A stretch of 64,000 nt of DNA from Phoenix dactylifera (GCF_009389715.1 NW_024068262.1:124001-188000), one strand, 5' to 3'. Shown: positions 12,301-23,198, counted from the stretch's first letter. Notes: generated by a model from the sequence alone, not told the origin. Program-made: numbers and translations.

Positions 12301-15300
12301 TGTAGTCCAAGTTTCTCTGCTCGGATCCATTTTAGGTTCCAAGGACATGGGCTCTAGGGCCTCAGCTTTACCCGCCACAGGGTTGGGTTTTAGGTTTGGT
12401 TAGCCGAGCTCCATTGCTCGGTCCTTCGACCAGTGGTATAGCAACGCTTGTGCTTAAGGGATTTGGGCTCGGAGAGTCTTTCCGAGCCTAGCCCAGATTT
12501 CGACCAAGCCCTAAAGCGGTCACTGGGACTTGAACTTTTTAGCAAAGTTAGTAAACTTTGGGTCTGAGCCCCACATTGCCGGGGGGGGTCGGATTCTTTT
12601 CCAATGAATGGGTTGAATACTCGTCAGCTCGTGACGGGGATTCACCGGGCTTAGTATAATTGTGCTGGTGTCGTGAGCACCCCTTCACCGAGGCGATTGA
12701 AAATGTTCCTCTGCTCGGTGTCCGTTCTTTGAGGACGTCGGCAGAGAGAAATCCAAAAGCAGAATAGATAATGTAAAAACATTAAATAAATGGGTACCTT
12801 GTACCGTGTGCGTCCTTGCGCCGAGGCGACTGAAGACGCTTCTCTGCTCGGACTCCGTTCTTTGGGGACGTCGGCAGAGAAATCCAAGAATAGAATAGAC
12901 AATATAGAGACATTAACGCAGAAACATTAAGTAAATGGGTACCTTGTACCGTGTGCGTCCTGGCGCCGAGGCGACTGAAGACGCTTCTCTGCTCGGACTC
13001 CGTTTTTTGGGGACGTCGGCAGAGAAATCCAGCGATGGAGAGCGAGCCGAGCTCGTTGGCTGAAGCCGGTGGAGAACGAGCCGAGCTCGTCTTGGTCAGT
13101 GAAGACCGCATCCCAACATATCGGGGCATCCCGAAGAATCGGGGCATCTCGACGTCTCGAGGCATCCCGGCCTAGGTCGGGGTAGGAGAACGAGCCGAGC
13201 TCGTTGGTCGATGGAGCACGAGCCGAGCTTGTCGGTGGAAGTCGATGGAGGACGAGCCGAGCTCGTCGGTCACTTAAGACCGTATCTCGACATCTCGAGC
13301 CATCCCGACGGATCGGGACATCCCGACGTCTCGGGGCATCCTGACCGTGGCCAGGGTAGGAGAACGAGCCGAGCTCGTTGGCTGATGGAGCACGAGCCGA
13401 GCTCGTCGGTGGAAGCCGATGGAGAACGAGCCGAGCTCGTCTGGTCAGAGAGGACCGCAACTCATATCTCGACGTCTCGAGCTTCCCTATAGCCGGGGCA
13501 TCCCGACGTCTCGGGGCATCCCGACGGATCGGGGCATCTCGACGTCTCGAGGCGTCCTGACCGTGGTCAGGATAGGAGAACGAGCCGAGCTCGTCTGGTC
13601 AGAGGACCGCAACTCATAGTCGATGGAGCACGAGCCGAGCTCGTCGGTGGAAGTCCATGGAGAACGAGCCGAGCTCGTCTGGTCACTTAAGACCGCACCC
13701 CGACGTCTCGGGCCATCCCGACGGATCGGGGCATCCCGTTGTGGCAGGGCATCCCAATATATTGGGGTATCCTGACGTCTTAGGGCATCCCGAAGTTCGG
13801 GGCATCCCGACGTCTCGGGGCATCCTGACCGTGGTCAAGGTAGGAGAACGAGCCGAGCTCGTTGGCTGATGGAGCACGAGCCGAGCTCGTCGGTGGAAGT
13901 CGATGGAGGACGAGCCGAGCTCGTCGGTCACTTAAGACCGTACCCCGACGTCTCGGGCCATCCCGACGGGTCGGGGCATCCCGTTGTGGCGGGGCATCCT
14001 GACCGTGGTCAGGGTAGGAGAACGAGCCGAGCTCGTTGGTCGATGGAGAGCGCATCACGAACTCACGAACATCTTCAGGGAGTCCACGCAGGTACTCCAT
14101 CATCCCGAGGCATCGGGGCATCCCAACCGTGGTCAGGGGAGGAGAAATAAACCTGGGATCATAAGATAACCAGGAAAATCGGTGAGCTTGAAATGAGTAT
14201 GCAGACCATAAGTTTATTATGAAATGAAATTCATGGAATGAAATTCCAATAGTTGAATAATGAGGGACCCCTTGGGGTTCTACTGGTGGTACACGCGGAG
14301 ATTTTCAGAACTCCAGCTCCGCGGAATGGGAGTCCCATCTAAAGACTCCAATTTATAAGTTCCGGGTCGGCGGATGCGCGTGACTCGGTATGGTCCTTCC
14401 CAGTTTAGGGCCAGCTTCCCTTGCTCAGTTGGTCGGGAGGCTTCAGCTTTTCTGAGGACGAGGTCCCCTGGTCTGAAAGATTTGACTTTGACCCTGGCGT
14501 TGTAGTACTGAGCTGTCCTTTGCTGATACCTCGCCATACGAATTCGGGCGGCCTTCCTTGTTTCCTCGACTAAGTCAAGGTTACTTCTGAGCTGCAAAGA
14601 GTTGGAGCTGGCGTCGTGATGCTCGACTCTTGGAGAAGGAATCCCAATCTCCAGTGGGATGACAGCCTCCGTCCCGTATGTCAGGTTGAAGGGAGTCTCG
14701 CCGGTGGGGACGCGGAACGTGGTCCGATAAGCCCACAGGACATTGTATAGGTCTTCGACCCATTGTCCTTTGGATTTGTCGAGCCTGGCTTTGAGACCCT
14801 GCAAAATAGTACGGTTTGTTACCTCGGTTTCTCCGTTCGTCTGAGGGTGCGCGACCGAGGTGAAGCGATAGTCAATGCCAAGCTCGGAGCAGAACTCCCT
14901 GAAGTGGATGTTGTCGAACTGGCGACCGTTGTCAGAGATAAGGATGCGGGGAAGCCCGAATCTGCAGATAATGGACTTCCAGACGAAATCCCGCATCTTC
15001 TGCTCGGTGATCCGGGCGAGGGGCTCAGCTTCCACCCACTTTGTGAAATAGTCGATGGAGACGATCAGGAACTTCCTTTGCCCGGTGGCCAGTGGAAATG
15101 GCCGAGGATGTCAATTCCCCACTGGGCAAAAGGCCGAGGGGAGCTGATAGAAGTCAAAGGAGCCGAGGGCCGGCGCTGAACATTGGCGTTCCTTTGGCAC
15201 CGGTCACATCTTTGGACGAAGCCCATAGCATCCTTCTGGAGTGTCGGCCAATAGTATCCTTGGCGTAGAATTTTGTGGGCCAATGCTCGCCCTCCCCAGA

Positions 15301-18300
15301 TGATTTCCACAAATTCCTTCATGGACTTCGCGCATGGCGTAATCAGCCTCCGTTGGGCGGAGGCATCTGAGGAGGGGAGATGTGAAAGATCTCCGATAGA
15401 GCCTTCCCTCATACAATATGTATCGGGTGGCGGAGCGCTTGATTCGGCGAGCCTCTCGTTCATCGGTGGGGAGGACTTCGTCTTGCAGGTAGCTGGTGAG
15501 TTCATCCATCCAGCTTGGCTCGAACTCAGTGCAGAGGGTCTGCTCGGGCTTGTCTGTGCTGGGCTTTTGGAGATATTCCAGTGCTGCCTTTTTGGGAAGC
15601 TCGCTCATGCGAGAGGACGCTAGCTTTGATAGCTGGTCGGCCCTGAGATTCTCCGACCTGGCAACATGTTGAATGTGAAAAGAGTCCAAGGTCGAGGCGA
15701 GATCCCGTACCTTCTGAAGATACTTCTGCATGGTCGGGTCTCTGGCTTCGAAGTCGCCCATAATTTGGTTGACGACGAGCTGAGAATCACTGAAGGCCTT
15801 CAGGTCCTTCACTCCTAGCTCCTTGGCTAGCTTGAGCCCGGCGACAAGCGCTTCGTACTCCGCCATATTATTGGAAGCGGGAAACTCGAGGCGCAAGGCT
15901 TGCTCGGCGACCACCCCCTCCGGGCTGGTGAGGATAAGTCCCGCTCCACTACCCCCCGAGTTTGAAGAGCCATCGACTTGCAGAGTCCATGTCAAACTCG
16001 GGGTCGGCTCCGTCGGTGGCTCAGGCTCGGGCTCGGCCTCGTCCGGTATGATGCACTCGACTATAAAGTCTGCAAGCGCTTGTGCTTTGATCGCCGGTCT
16101 GGGCCGGTACTCGATGTCGAATTCTCCGAGCTCAATGGCCCATTTGGTGATCCGACCCGCACGATCTGATCTCTGCAGGATCTGCTTGACCGGCTGGTCG
16201 GTCAGCACAGCCACTGTATGAGCTTGGAAGTAGGGTCGGAGCCTCCGAGCCGAGATGACCAAAGCATAGGCAGTCTTCTCAAGCTTGGAGTATCGGGTCT
16301 CGGCGTCCCTCAAGACCCGGCTGGTGTAATATACTGGCTTTTGGAGTTTACCCTCCTCTCGGACCAAGACCGAGCTTACTGCTACAGGGGAGACAGCTAG
16401 ATATAGATAAAGAAGCTCTCCCTGTTGAGGCTTTGTGAGCAGAGGAGGGAAAGCCAGTAGATGCTTGAGCTCCTCAAAAGATTGCTGGCACTCGTCCGAC
16501 CACAAAAAGTTCTTCGGCTTCTTGAGGGCTGCAAAGAATGGAAGGCAGCGCTCGGCCGAGCGGGAGATGAATCTCCCGAAGGCTGCGACTCGGCCTGTGA
16601 GCCGTTGTACCTCCTTGACCGTTCTGGGAGGCGCCATCTCTTGGAGGGCTCGGATCTTCTCTGGATTGGCCTCAATTCCTCGTTGTGTAATGATGAAGCC
16701 GAGGAATTTGCCGGAGGTGACCCCGAATGCACATTTAGCTAGATTGAGCTTCATCTGGTACTTTCGGAGTGTGGAGAATGCTTCATTGAGATCGGCTATG
16801 TGGTCTTGCGCCACCTTGCTTTTCACCAGCATGTCATCCACGTAGACCTCCATGTTTCGGCCTATTTGATCTTTGAAGATTCGGCTGACCAGCCTTTGAT
16901 AAGTTGCCCCGGCATTTTCCAAGCCGAATGGCATTACCTTGTAGCAGTAGGTTCCCCCGTCGGTGATGAAGGCTGTCTTTTCCTCATCTTCTGGCGCCAT
17001 GCGGATCTGGTTGTATCCGGAAAAGGCGTCCATGAATGCCAGCAGCTCGTGACCCGAGGTGGAGTCCACGAGCTGGTCGATGCTGGGGAGTGGAAAGCTG
17101 TCCTTCGGGCAGGCTTTATTCAGGTCGGTGTAGTCCACGCACATACGCCACTTCCCGCTGGCTTTCTTGACGAGGACCACATTGGCGAGCCATTCCGGGT
17201 AGGATATCTCCCGGATGAAGCCGGCTTCAAGGAGCTTGCCGACCTCCTCGGCTGCTGCTCATTGTCGTTCAGGGCGGCGCCTCGCTTCTTTTGTCGCACG
17301 GGCTTGTAGGTCGGCTTCACCTGAAGCCGGTGGACCATGAGCTCCGGATCTATCCCCGGCATGTCTGCAGGCGACCATGCGAAGACATCCATATTGTCCC
17401 GTAGGAAGTTGACGAGGCGACTCCTCTCGTGTTCGCCAAGGCCAGAGCCGACCTGCACGGTTAGCTCGGGAAAGTTCTCTCGTAAGGGAACTTGAATTAA
17501 CAACTCACCAGGCTCTACCCGCTCTTTCTGGGGGTTGACCCGTGCCTCCATAACTTCCGTTGAGGGCTGGTCAGTTGTTGGGGCAGGTACCTCGGCTGGT
17601 CGTCTTGCCTCGTGGGTCGCTAGGTAGCATCGCCTTGCCACCATTTGGTCCCCTCGAACTTCACCGATTCCCTGGCTGGTGGGGAATCGCATCAGCAGGT
17701 GGTGAGTCGAGACCACTGCTCGGAGGGCGTTGAGTCCTGGCCTTCCGAGGATGGCGTTGTAAACCGAGGGCAGGCATATTACAAGGAAGCTCATACCCAC
17801 GGTACTTTCACGAGGGGCGAGCCCGGCTGTGACCAGAAGGTCGATCTCGCCCTCTACTGGGACTGAATCTCCAGTGAATCCAACCAACGGAGCATTCATC
17901 CTCCGTAGTTGCTCTTTTGTCATCCCCATTTTACAATAAGCACCAAAATACAAAACATTCGCCGAGCTTCCATTATCAACCAGGATGTGTTTTACATCGA
18001 ATTTATTTATGATCATGGAGATGACCATGGCGTCATCATGGGGAGTTTCGACTCCCTCTAGATCATCATCTGAGAAGGAGACGGCTTCAGAGGTGCGCGG
18101 GCGCTTCGAGGAGGCTTCTTCCCCTGAGGCCTCCCCAGCTGAGGTCCCGCCTCGGATAGTGTTGATGACGCCGGCGATGGGCCTGTTGGCATTTGAACCT
18201 TCAGGCTGTGCTGCTCCTTCGGCGGGCTTCTTCCCTTCACGCCGGCCTTGCACAAACCGATCGAGCACCCCTCGGCGGATGAGTGCTTCGATCTTATTTC

Positions 18301-21300
18301 GGAGCTGGTAACACTCCTCGGTATCATGGCCGTGATCCCGATGGAAACGACAATACTTCCGGAGATCACGCCGGATTCTGGTGTCTGGCTTCGGAGGTGG
18401 GAGCCGGATGCAATCCCGACTCTCAATCTCCATGAGGATTTCAGCCCGAGGAGCGTTAAGGGATGTGTATTTTTCATACCTCTCCTCGGGTGCACGGGCC
18501 CGTAGTGGAAACCTTGGGCGGAGTGGTGACCTCTGCTGTGGCGGTCCCCTCAGTCGGGGTGGACTCTTCGGGCGGGGCGGATTCTTAGCTTGTCGCGGAG
18601 ACGGGCTTCTGGGCTGGCCGCGCTCCTCGCGGCGTCTCTTCTTGGGGTTCTGCTCGGTCCCGCCCCGCCTAACTGCCACGGCCTCTTCCGCCTTGGCGTA
18701 CTTCCGCGCCCGAGCGAACATTTCGGTGAGGTCCGAGGGGAAACTTTTCTCGATTGAGAAGAGAAACCTGTAAGACCGGGATCCAGTCTTTAGTGCTGAC
18801 ATGGCGATTGACTGGTCAAGCTCCCGGACCTCCCATGTTGCGGCGGTAAACCGGTCCAAATACTCCTTGAAGGACTCTCCCTCCTTTTGCTTAATGTCTA
18901 GGAGGGAGTCGGACGTCCGTCGCTGGGGCTGGCTGGCGGCAAAGTTGCCGGCAAACTATCTGCCGAGCTGCTCAAAGGAGGAGACAGTACTCGGCTTCAG
19001 CCCGGTAAACCACAGCCGGGCTGGCCCTCGGAGTGTCGCCGGAAAAGCCTTGCACATCATGGCCTCCGAGGCTCCTTGTAGGGCCATCAAGACCCGGTAG
19101 CTTTCCAGGTGGTCAAGGGGATCAGCCTTGCCGTTGTAGGGCTCCACCTGGGGCATCTTGAACCGTAGCGGAACCGGTTCATCTTCGATCTCCGGGGAGA
19201 AGGGTGACTTCGTAGTGAACTCGAAGTCGCCGTCACGTCCTGATTTTCTCCCGTGGAGTGCCTGGATTTGGCGCTCCAGCTTCTCGACCTTCTTGTCGAG
19301 TTCGTCATTCTGGAAGATCGCTGCAGCGGTTCGTTCGAGCGCAGATTGCCCTGGAACCGACTCAGCTTCTGAAGGCTGTGGCCAGCCTCCGTAGCCCCTG
19401 GCTGGGTGCTCTCTTCAGAGGAAGGCCTGGACTTGGGAGTCCTGACCTCGAAGGGGAAGTCCGCTTGTAGGGGGCTCCGGTTGAACTGGAGCCAGAGGAG
19501 GCGGTGCCGTTGGGATGCCCCTGGGCTGCAGGCTTTAGACAGCGGTAGCCAGGGCCTGCACCTGTTGCACCAGGGCATCAAACTGCTCCGGCCGAACTTG
19601 ATGAACTGGCTCAGCCGGAGGTGGTGAGTTTCGGACGGAACGCTCAGGGCTGGGTGGAAGACGTCAAGAGGCGTTGGAAGCCCCTCTGCTTCTTAGCTTC
19701 ATGGCAGCGAACTCGGGCCCTTCCTCTAGCGCCAACTGTTGCTGGAAATTGGACCCGGAGGCCCGCCGCGAAGCCGGGGAAGGAGGAGCTCCGCCGCGGG
19801 GAGGGCGGACGGCGGTGCGCCGGCCGGCTGCGTCCTCCTGTGCCCTCCTGGGGGGTGTGAGAGAGCGGAGAGGAGAGTGCGTCCTGTCCTGTCCTGTCCC
19901 GTCCTGCAAAAAAGCCGGTGGCCGGGCTCCCCGGCGCCGGCCCTCCGATGCTTAAGTCAGAGGGGGCAAATATGTGGAGAGAGCGAGCCAGAGAGTGAAG
20001 AAGATGAAGAGAATATTGTGCTCAATTGTGTCTGTGCTGTTTTCTTGTGTTTCGATCCTAGTCCCCCTCCCCGGGTCCCTTTTATAGAGGGATTTTATGT
20101 TGCCCTGGAGGTGACAGGGAGTTTGTTCTCTTTTGTAATAATTGGGCACGATTTGGCCCATTAATGGCGTCGTGGAAGATAAGGCCGAATCAGACCGGAA
20201 CCAGGGAGTTGTCACGGTCGATCGGACCTGTTGGAGTGGTTGAACCGCCGGCCGTGGTAGGGCCCGGGGTCCATGGATGGTAAGCGCATTTATTACCGAA
20301 TGAACCGGCGGTCAGGGAGAGCCATACGCTTTGATGGTTCAGTGATCCGGAGATCGTTTTGAGCCGTGTTCATTAAATGACTGAGCGCATCGGAGACTTG
20401 AGGGGGTCTCATGCATTAATGGCAGGTCGTGCCAAATACCTGCGGAGATCTTATGCCTTGACGGCTTGGAGATAGCGGGCAGGTTGTAGTGGAGTTGTCA
20501 AGTCCCTCAGGGGGTTAGGTAGGGGTTGAACATTTGGTCAAGGCAATCGGCTCGGCAGGGGTGCCGAGCCGAGCTGGTCGCCCAATGGGGCGCCTGTGGC
20601 GGGGTCGCTTCTAATGCCTCTGGTCGACGCCCTTTGATCGAGCGCCTCCTAGCCGAGCGCCTTTATTTCGCGCTCTATCCTCTGGTCAGCGCCCTCCAAT
20701 CGAGCGCTTTTCTGGTCGGCGTCCTCTGGTCGGCTCTTTCTAGCCGAGCATCCCTACTTGGTCGTTGGTTGGTCCGAGCGCCTCTTGGCGCTCCGGTCGG
20801 CATTCTTGGGCCGAGCATCTTTTCGGATCGGCGCTCTCTTAGCCGAGCACCCCCTCTGGTTGGTGCTCTCTGGTCGGCACTCTTTGGCCGAGCGCCTTTC
20901 CGGTCGGCGCTTTTTGGCCGAGCGCCTCCGTGGCGGTATGACTCGGGGTTTTTCCCCCAACACCCATGATCACTTTGTTAGACTTCAATTCGGTGCTATC
21001 TGCTGTGTAGAGAAATAGGAATAAATGAAGATATTCCAAGGAATAAAAATAAAGAATCACCACATAAGCAACCAGAAGGAGAACTAACAAGAGTTGATTC
21101 AAGAATTACATAATTGGATTTTAGTGTGACAGTGTAAGCCATGATATTAACTATAAATGAATGAGAATTAATGGATGGCTGTTCCATTAGTTTGACCATG
21201 AATAGAACAGCGCTAAAAAGTCTTCAGGCAAGAAGGAAAGAAACTGGAAATATTGGCAAAAGTTATACACCAACTAATTACTATCAAGATATATCCATAT

Positions 21301-23198
21301 GGCCAAACAAGACAACCTGAATGAAGATATATCCATATGGCCAAACAAGACTGTCGGAATGAAGTCAGTGAATATATTTATAGAATTACATATGCTGTGG
21401 CATTTATTTATATATACCATATCCGGTATCTGGACTGAGTTAGAAAATTCATGAGCACCCATACGAACGAAATGAAAGTAGTACCGTGAAAAGAAGATTC
21501 AAGCCATAGATGACAGTGTTTATGTTGAGGACAGGTTTCCAGTCTTCACGCAGAATGTTGAGGCACACATTTCCCTCCAAGTCGATATTTGGATGGTAGA
21601 CCTGGATTAAACATTAATTAAATATTCTTGAAATCAGGAAGTATTTGAAGTAGTAAAAAAACTGTTTTAAAACAATAAGTACAGGAACCAAGTATCAACA
21701 TCAAGTTTGTACCTTTGTCTTGCACTTGACCTTCGGTGGTTCATGAGGATAAGAAGGAGAAACTTGAAAGGTAAAAACAAATGTACCGCCTCTGAAAAAC
21801 AGAAGATGGTTAGGTTACATAAGAGAAACAGAGGATAAAGTCTTCAACAAAAATATGTAACAAAAATGTAGCAGGCATGTCGATAAGCCACAAAAAAAAC
21901 ACGGATAATTTCTCAAAACAAATTTGAAAACTTGTGGCCTCGTTGGCATTCTTGCTGTCTTTGTGTTTTCATTCCTCCATAAATTACAGAAATACCATGC
22001 AAAGAATGATGTGGAAGATAGCATTTGCAGGAAGTGTCTGCTATTCATTTCTCCTATTTTCACTCTTTCTTTTTTGAAAGCAATAATTCTTTGCTCCCAA
22101 ATGGTCCGAAGATTTTACAAGCAATTTAAAAAAGCAAAAGGGTTTTATCACACATGTTGTTCAGTCTGGTTCATTTTTCTTCCTTGATTGTTGAAAGCAG
22201 AGGCAGAAAGAAAAAGCAATACAAAACAGGCCCTTAACATCTACTATTACATTCAACTTGAAACTTGAGCAAATTTAAGTTGTGGAAATTATGGAAAGTA
22301 ATTATACAGATCACACAAAATGCAATTACTAAAACAAATAGGAGTTTCTAGAGATGACTGGTAACTGGAAAATGATCCCTTACTGATAATATCCTTCATC
22401 AGGTCGAATGCTGATTTCAAAGTTCATCAGATCATCCTTTCCATTGGGAAAGGATATACTAGTGGTTTTAGGTAGGTTAAGCTCACCAATATCTGCAAAA
22501 TATAAAATACCAGTACCAATTATCAAAAAAAGATCCTGATCAATAATTATCAAAAGAAAAAAGAGAGAAATGCTAATGAAATAGAAATTTAAAGGTATGA
22601 TAATAAAAGAATTGCATATCTAGAACACAATTCATATTGAAATAAAATAGTAAACACAAAGTCTTAAACTCTTTAGTTTTCTAACTTTATATGTTGCAAT
22701 ATGAGAGCTAAAATCCATGCTTCTCGTTGGATATTGCTGACAGAGAATGGAGACAATAGAACACAAATGGACGCTTAGCTAAAAACAAAAAAGAGGATTA
22801 AAAAAAATGAAATAATCGATGGCCAAGGGATTTCCTTATTCAATTATGTCCATTATTAGATTATTTAACTTCCCGTAGCCTGGTGTCTGCTCCCACCAAT
22901 AAGTTATATGCAAGAATCGAGAAAAATACAAGACGATCCTTACAGCTTGGACCAAATTACAGAAAGAAGTTCTTGCAGAGTCCATCCCAGGAGGCACTAA
23001 TTTCACTTGTCAAAACAGAATTAATCCTAAAGACATACGGAGCTAAAATAGCCACAACAATAGAAGATCATTTTCAAGTGCGAACAAACCTTTATGAAGG
23101 CGCAATTCCCCTGCACTTTGCTTCTTGACAGGAGCCCTTCCATTGGCATTTGCAGCGTCTTCTCTCTTCTGGCCCTTTATCTTAAAAAGATTAATCAT
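6360..23198 (-). CDS. UBC12: NEDD8-conjugating enzyme UBC12 (RCE1-like), five coding exons
   Basis: E2 enzyme that accepts NEDD8/RUB1 from the AXR1-ECR1 E1 and transfers it to cullins, activating cullin-RING ubiquitin ligases. Coding exons (minus strand, 5' to 3') are 23198-23090, 22492-22384, 21791-21713, 21601-21485 and 6497-6360. All have GT-AG borders and matching phases and give 183 residues with no stop. Exon 1 carries the Ubc12-specific N-terminal tail [14 protein letters not shown], which in the family docks on the E1. Exon 4 carries the catalytic cysteine in [11 protein letters not shown], preceded by VYHPNID. Exon 5 has [16 protein letters not shown] and ends at PRCA. Length and motifs match plant UBC12. 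The last intron (6498-21484, 14,987 bp) contains an entire LTR retrotransposon, so the terminal exon lies 15 kb from the rest. No coding damage is seen, so the gene is presumably functional if this intron is spliced. Confidence 0.96.
6498..8198. other. UBC12 last intron, part left of the retrotransposon
   Basis: AT-rich intron sequence with no recognised exon. It includes a perfect 14-bp direct repeat, ACACTCTCACCCTT, at 7050-7063 and 7081-7094. The copies flank 17 bp made of a T-run plus GGTTAAA, which looks like a very short retroposition scar. Confidence 0.5.
8194..8198. repeat. Target-site duplication CCCAT, left copy
   Basis: The 5-bp CCCAT directly before the left LTR matches the 5 bp at 20963-20967 directly after the right LTR. 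This marks the integration site in the UBC12 intron. Confidence 0.95.
8199..9415 (-). repeat. 3' LTR of the TAT element
   Basis: 1217 bp, TG...CA termini (TGTTG/CAACA). By transcription direction (minus) this is the 3' LTR. On the minus strand it has a TATA-like CTATAAAAGG opposite 8536-8545. The right part (about 9010-9400) repeats words such as GCCGAGCGCC and GGTCGGCGC, giving several open frames that are not genes. Confidence 0.95.
9416..9437 (-). other. Polypurine tract of the TAT element
   Basis: Next to the 3' LTR the minus strand reads AACTCGGAAGTCGGGGGGTAG and then the LTR start TGTTG. This purine-rich block is the expected plus-strand primer. The same sequence stands immediately before the 3' LTR of the small element at 26802-26822. 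Confidence 0.8.
9924..12199 (+). pseudogene. Antisense spliced ORF of the TAT element (putative gypsy-type transposon protein), broken
   Basis: Opposite in sense to gag-pol, between integrase and the 3' LTR. Three exons are inferred: 9924-10581, 10653-11332 and 11417 onward, with GT-AG introns (GTAAGG/TTTGCAG and GTAAGT/TTTACAG) and compatible phases. Exon 1 encodes a globular domain resembling the plant 'putative gypsy type transposon' family (Pfam Transposase_28): [39 protein letters not shown]. Exon 2 is a Pro/Ser/Ala-rich linker with a basic RKKQKV patch. Exon 3 is a long Ala/Glu/Arg-rich coiled coil (about 11420-11860). Damage: an in-frame TGA at 10359-10361 where the family has Trp, and an apparent 1-nt slip near 12020 that displaces the Glu/Ala/Pro-rich tail, whose natural TGA would be at 12175-12177. 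Function in the TAT clade is unknown; a role in element regulation or packaging is speculation. Confidence 0.75.
12659..13030. repeat. Tandem repeat, about 130-147 bp unit, three copies
   Basis: Three related copies, each containing an xCCGAGGCGAxTGAA block, CTCTGCTCGG, a GGACGTCGGCAGAGA block and an AT-rich tail with ACATTAA. They are spaced about 131 and 147 bp apart and lie between the antisense ORF and pol. They are non-coding; the long frames across them reflect the repeat. Confidence 0.75.
13031..14145. repeat. Complex tandem array of CGAGCCGAGCTCG and CATCCCGACGTCTCGGGG modules
   Basis: About 1.1 kb of alternating short modules: GAGCCGAGCTCGT with a palindromic GAGCTC core, and repeats of the type CATCCCGACGGATCGGGG, each recurring many times. 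The whole block appears in several higher-order copies. It sits in the 3' part of the TAT element between integrase and the antisense ORF, where TAT elements commonly carry tandem repeats. Open frames on both strands here are by-products. Confidence 0.85.
14280..17258 (-). pseudogene. TAT element pol: RT, RNase H, archaeal-type RNase H, integrase (frameshifted)
   Basis: Minus-strand pol. The frame 17180-15204 encodes reverse transcriptase ([24 protein letters not shown], catalytic YVDD at residues 113-116 of that frame). A Ty3-type RNase H follows ([17 protein letters not shown]), then a second RNase H with [16 protein letters not shown] and [11 protein letters not shown], the extra domain typical of TAT elements. 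The frame is lost near 15291-15297 in the integrase zinc-finger region ([10 protein letters not shown]). It continues in 15505-15065 (DRCQRNA, GIDILG) and shifts again near 15093-15099. It resumes in 15035-14280 with the integrase core ([17 protein letters not shown]) and C-terminal domain ending at VYHQ. A third shift near 17255-17262 separates pol from the protease frame. Each break looks like one missing base in a short run. As it stands no full polyprotein can be made. Confidence 0.92.
17120..19702 (-). pseudogene. TAT element gag-protease, with four in-frame stops
   Basis: A single minus-strand frame can be followed from an ATG at 19702-19700, 15 bases beyond the primer site, down to the protease. 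It holds the retrotransposon gag domain ([37 protein letters not shown]), an Arg/Pro-rich stretch, a CCHC-like knuckle of the TAT form ([14 protein letters not shown]), and an aspartic protease with [15 protein letters not shown]. Stops interrupt it at 19666-19664 (TGA), 19537-19535 (TAA), 19417-19415 (TGA) and 18958-18956 (TAG). After the last stop it runs open to a frameshift near 17258. The stops are compatible with C-to-T decay of CGA, CAA or CAG codons. The part from 18955 leftward is well conserved. Confidence 0.9.
19717..19736 (-). other. Primer-binding site of the TAT element
   Basis: Directly after the 5' LTR the minus strand reads GTTGGCGCTAGAGGAAGGG. TGGCGC-type sites are usual for primer binding in plant gypsy elements; the tRNA was not identified. 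The small element has the near-identical GTTGGCACTAGAGGAAGGGC at the same place (26346-26365). Confidence 0.7.
19737..20962 (-). repeat. 5' LTR of the TAT element
   Basis: 1226 bp, nearly identical to 8199-9415, with the same TGTTG/CAACA ends. It contains the minus-strand TATA-like CTATAAAAGG opposite 20083-20092, so it should drive the element's transcript leftwards. One 5-bp unit of a TCCTG run is extra here compared with the other LTR, along with a few G/C run-length differences. Confidence 0.95.
20963..21484. other. UBC12 last intron, part right of the retrotransposon
   Basis: Starts with the right CCCAT target duplication (20963-20967). It contains a 38-bp tandem duplication (21287-21324 and 21325-21361) with the word ATATATCCATATGGCCAAAC. 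No coding content. Confidence 0.6.

Larger units (their letters stand above)
8199..20962 (-). mobile_element. Full-length TAT-lineage Ty3/gypsy LTR retrotransposon (12.8 kb)
   Basis: A complete element in minus orientation inside the UBC12 last intron. The LTRs (8199-9415 and 19737-20962) begin TGTTG and end CAACA. A perfect 5-bp target duplication, CCCAT, sits at 8194-8198 and 20963-20967. From right to left the order is 5'LTR, primer site, gag-protease, RT, RNase H, second RNase H, integrase, tandem-repeat block, antisense plus-strand ORF, polypurine tract and 3'LTR. Pol order RT-RH-INT makes it Ty3/gypsy. The second RNase H and the extra antisense ORF are hallmarks of the TAT clade (Retand/RIRE2/Grande relatives). 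By eye the two LTRs differ by only about seven substitutions and a similar number of small indels over 1.2 kb, so insertion was fairly recent. All coding regions are broken by stops or 1-nt frameshifts, so it is probably non-autonomous now. Confidence 0.95.

Noticed and set aside
12651..14169. Many 60-177 codon frames on both strands
   Set aside because: They arise from stop-free tandem modules; all strands and frames behave alike, so this is repeat composition.
15273..19860. Plus-strand open frames such as 16800-17309 and 18381-18773
   Set aside because: They are the reverse shadow of gag-pol, whose minus-strand motifs are unambiguous.
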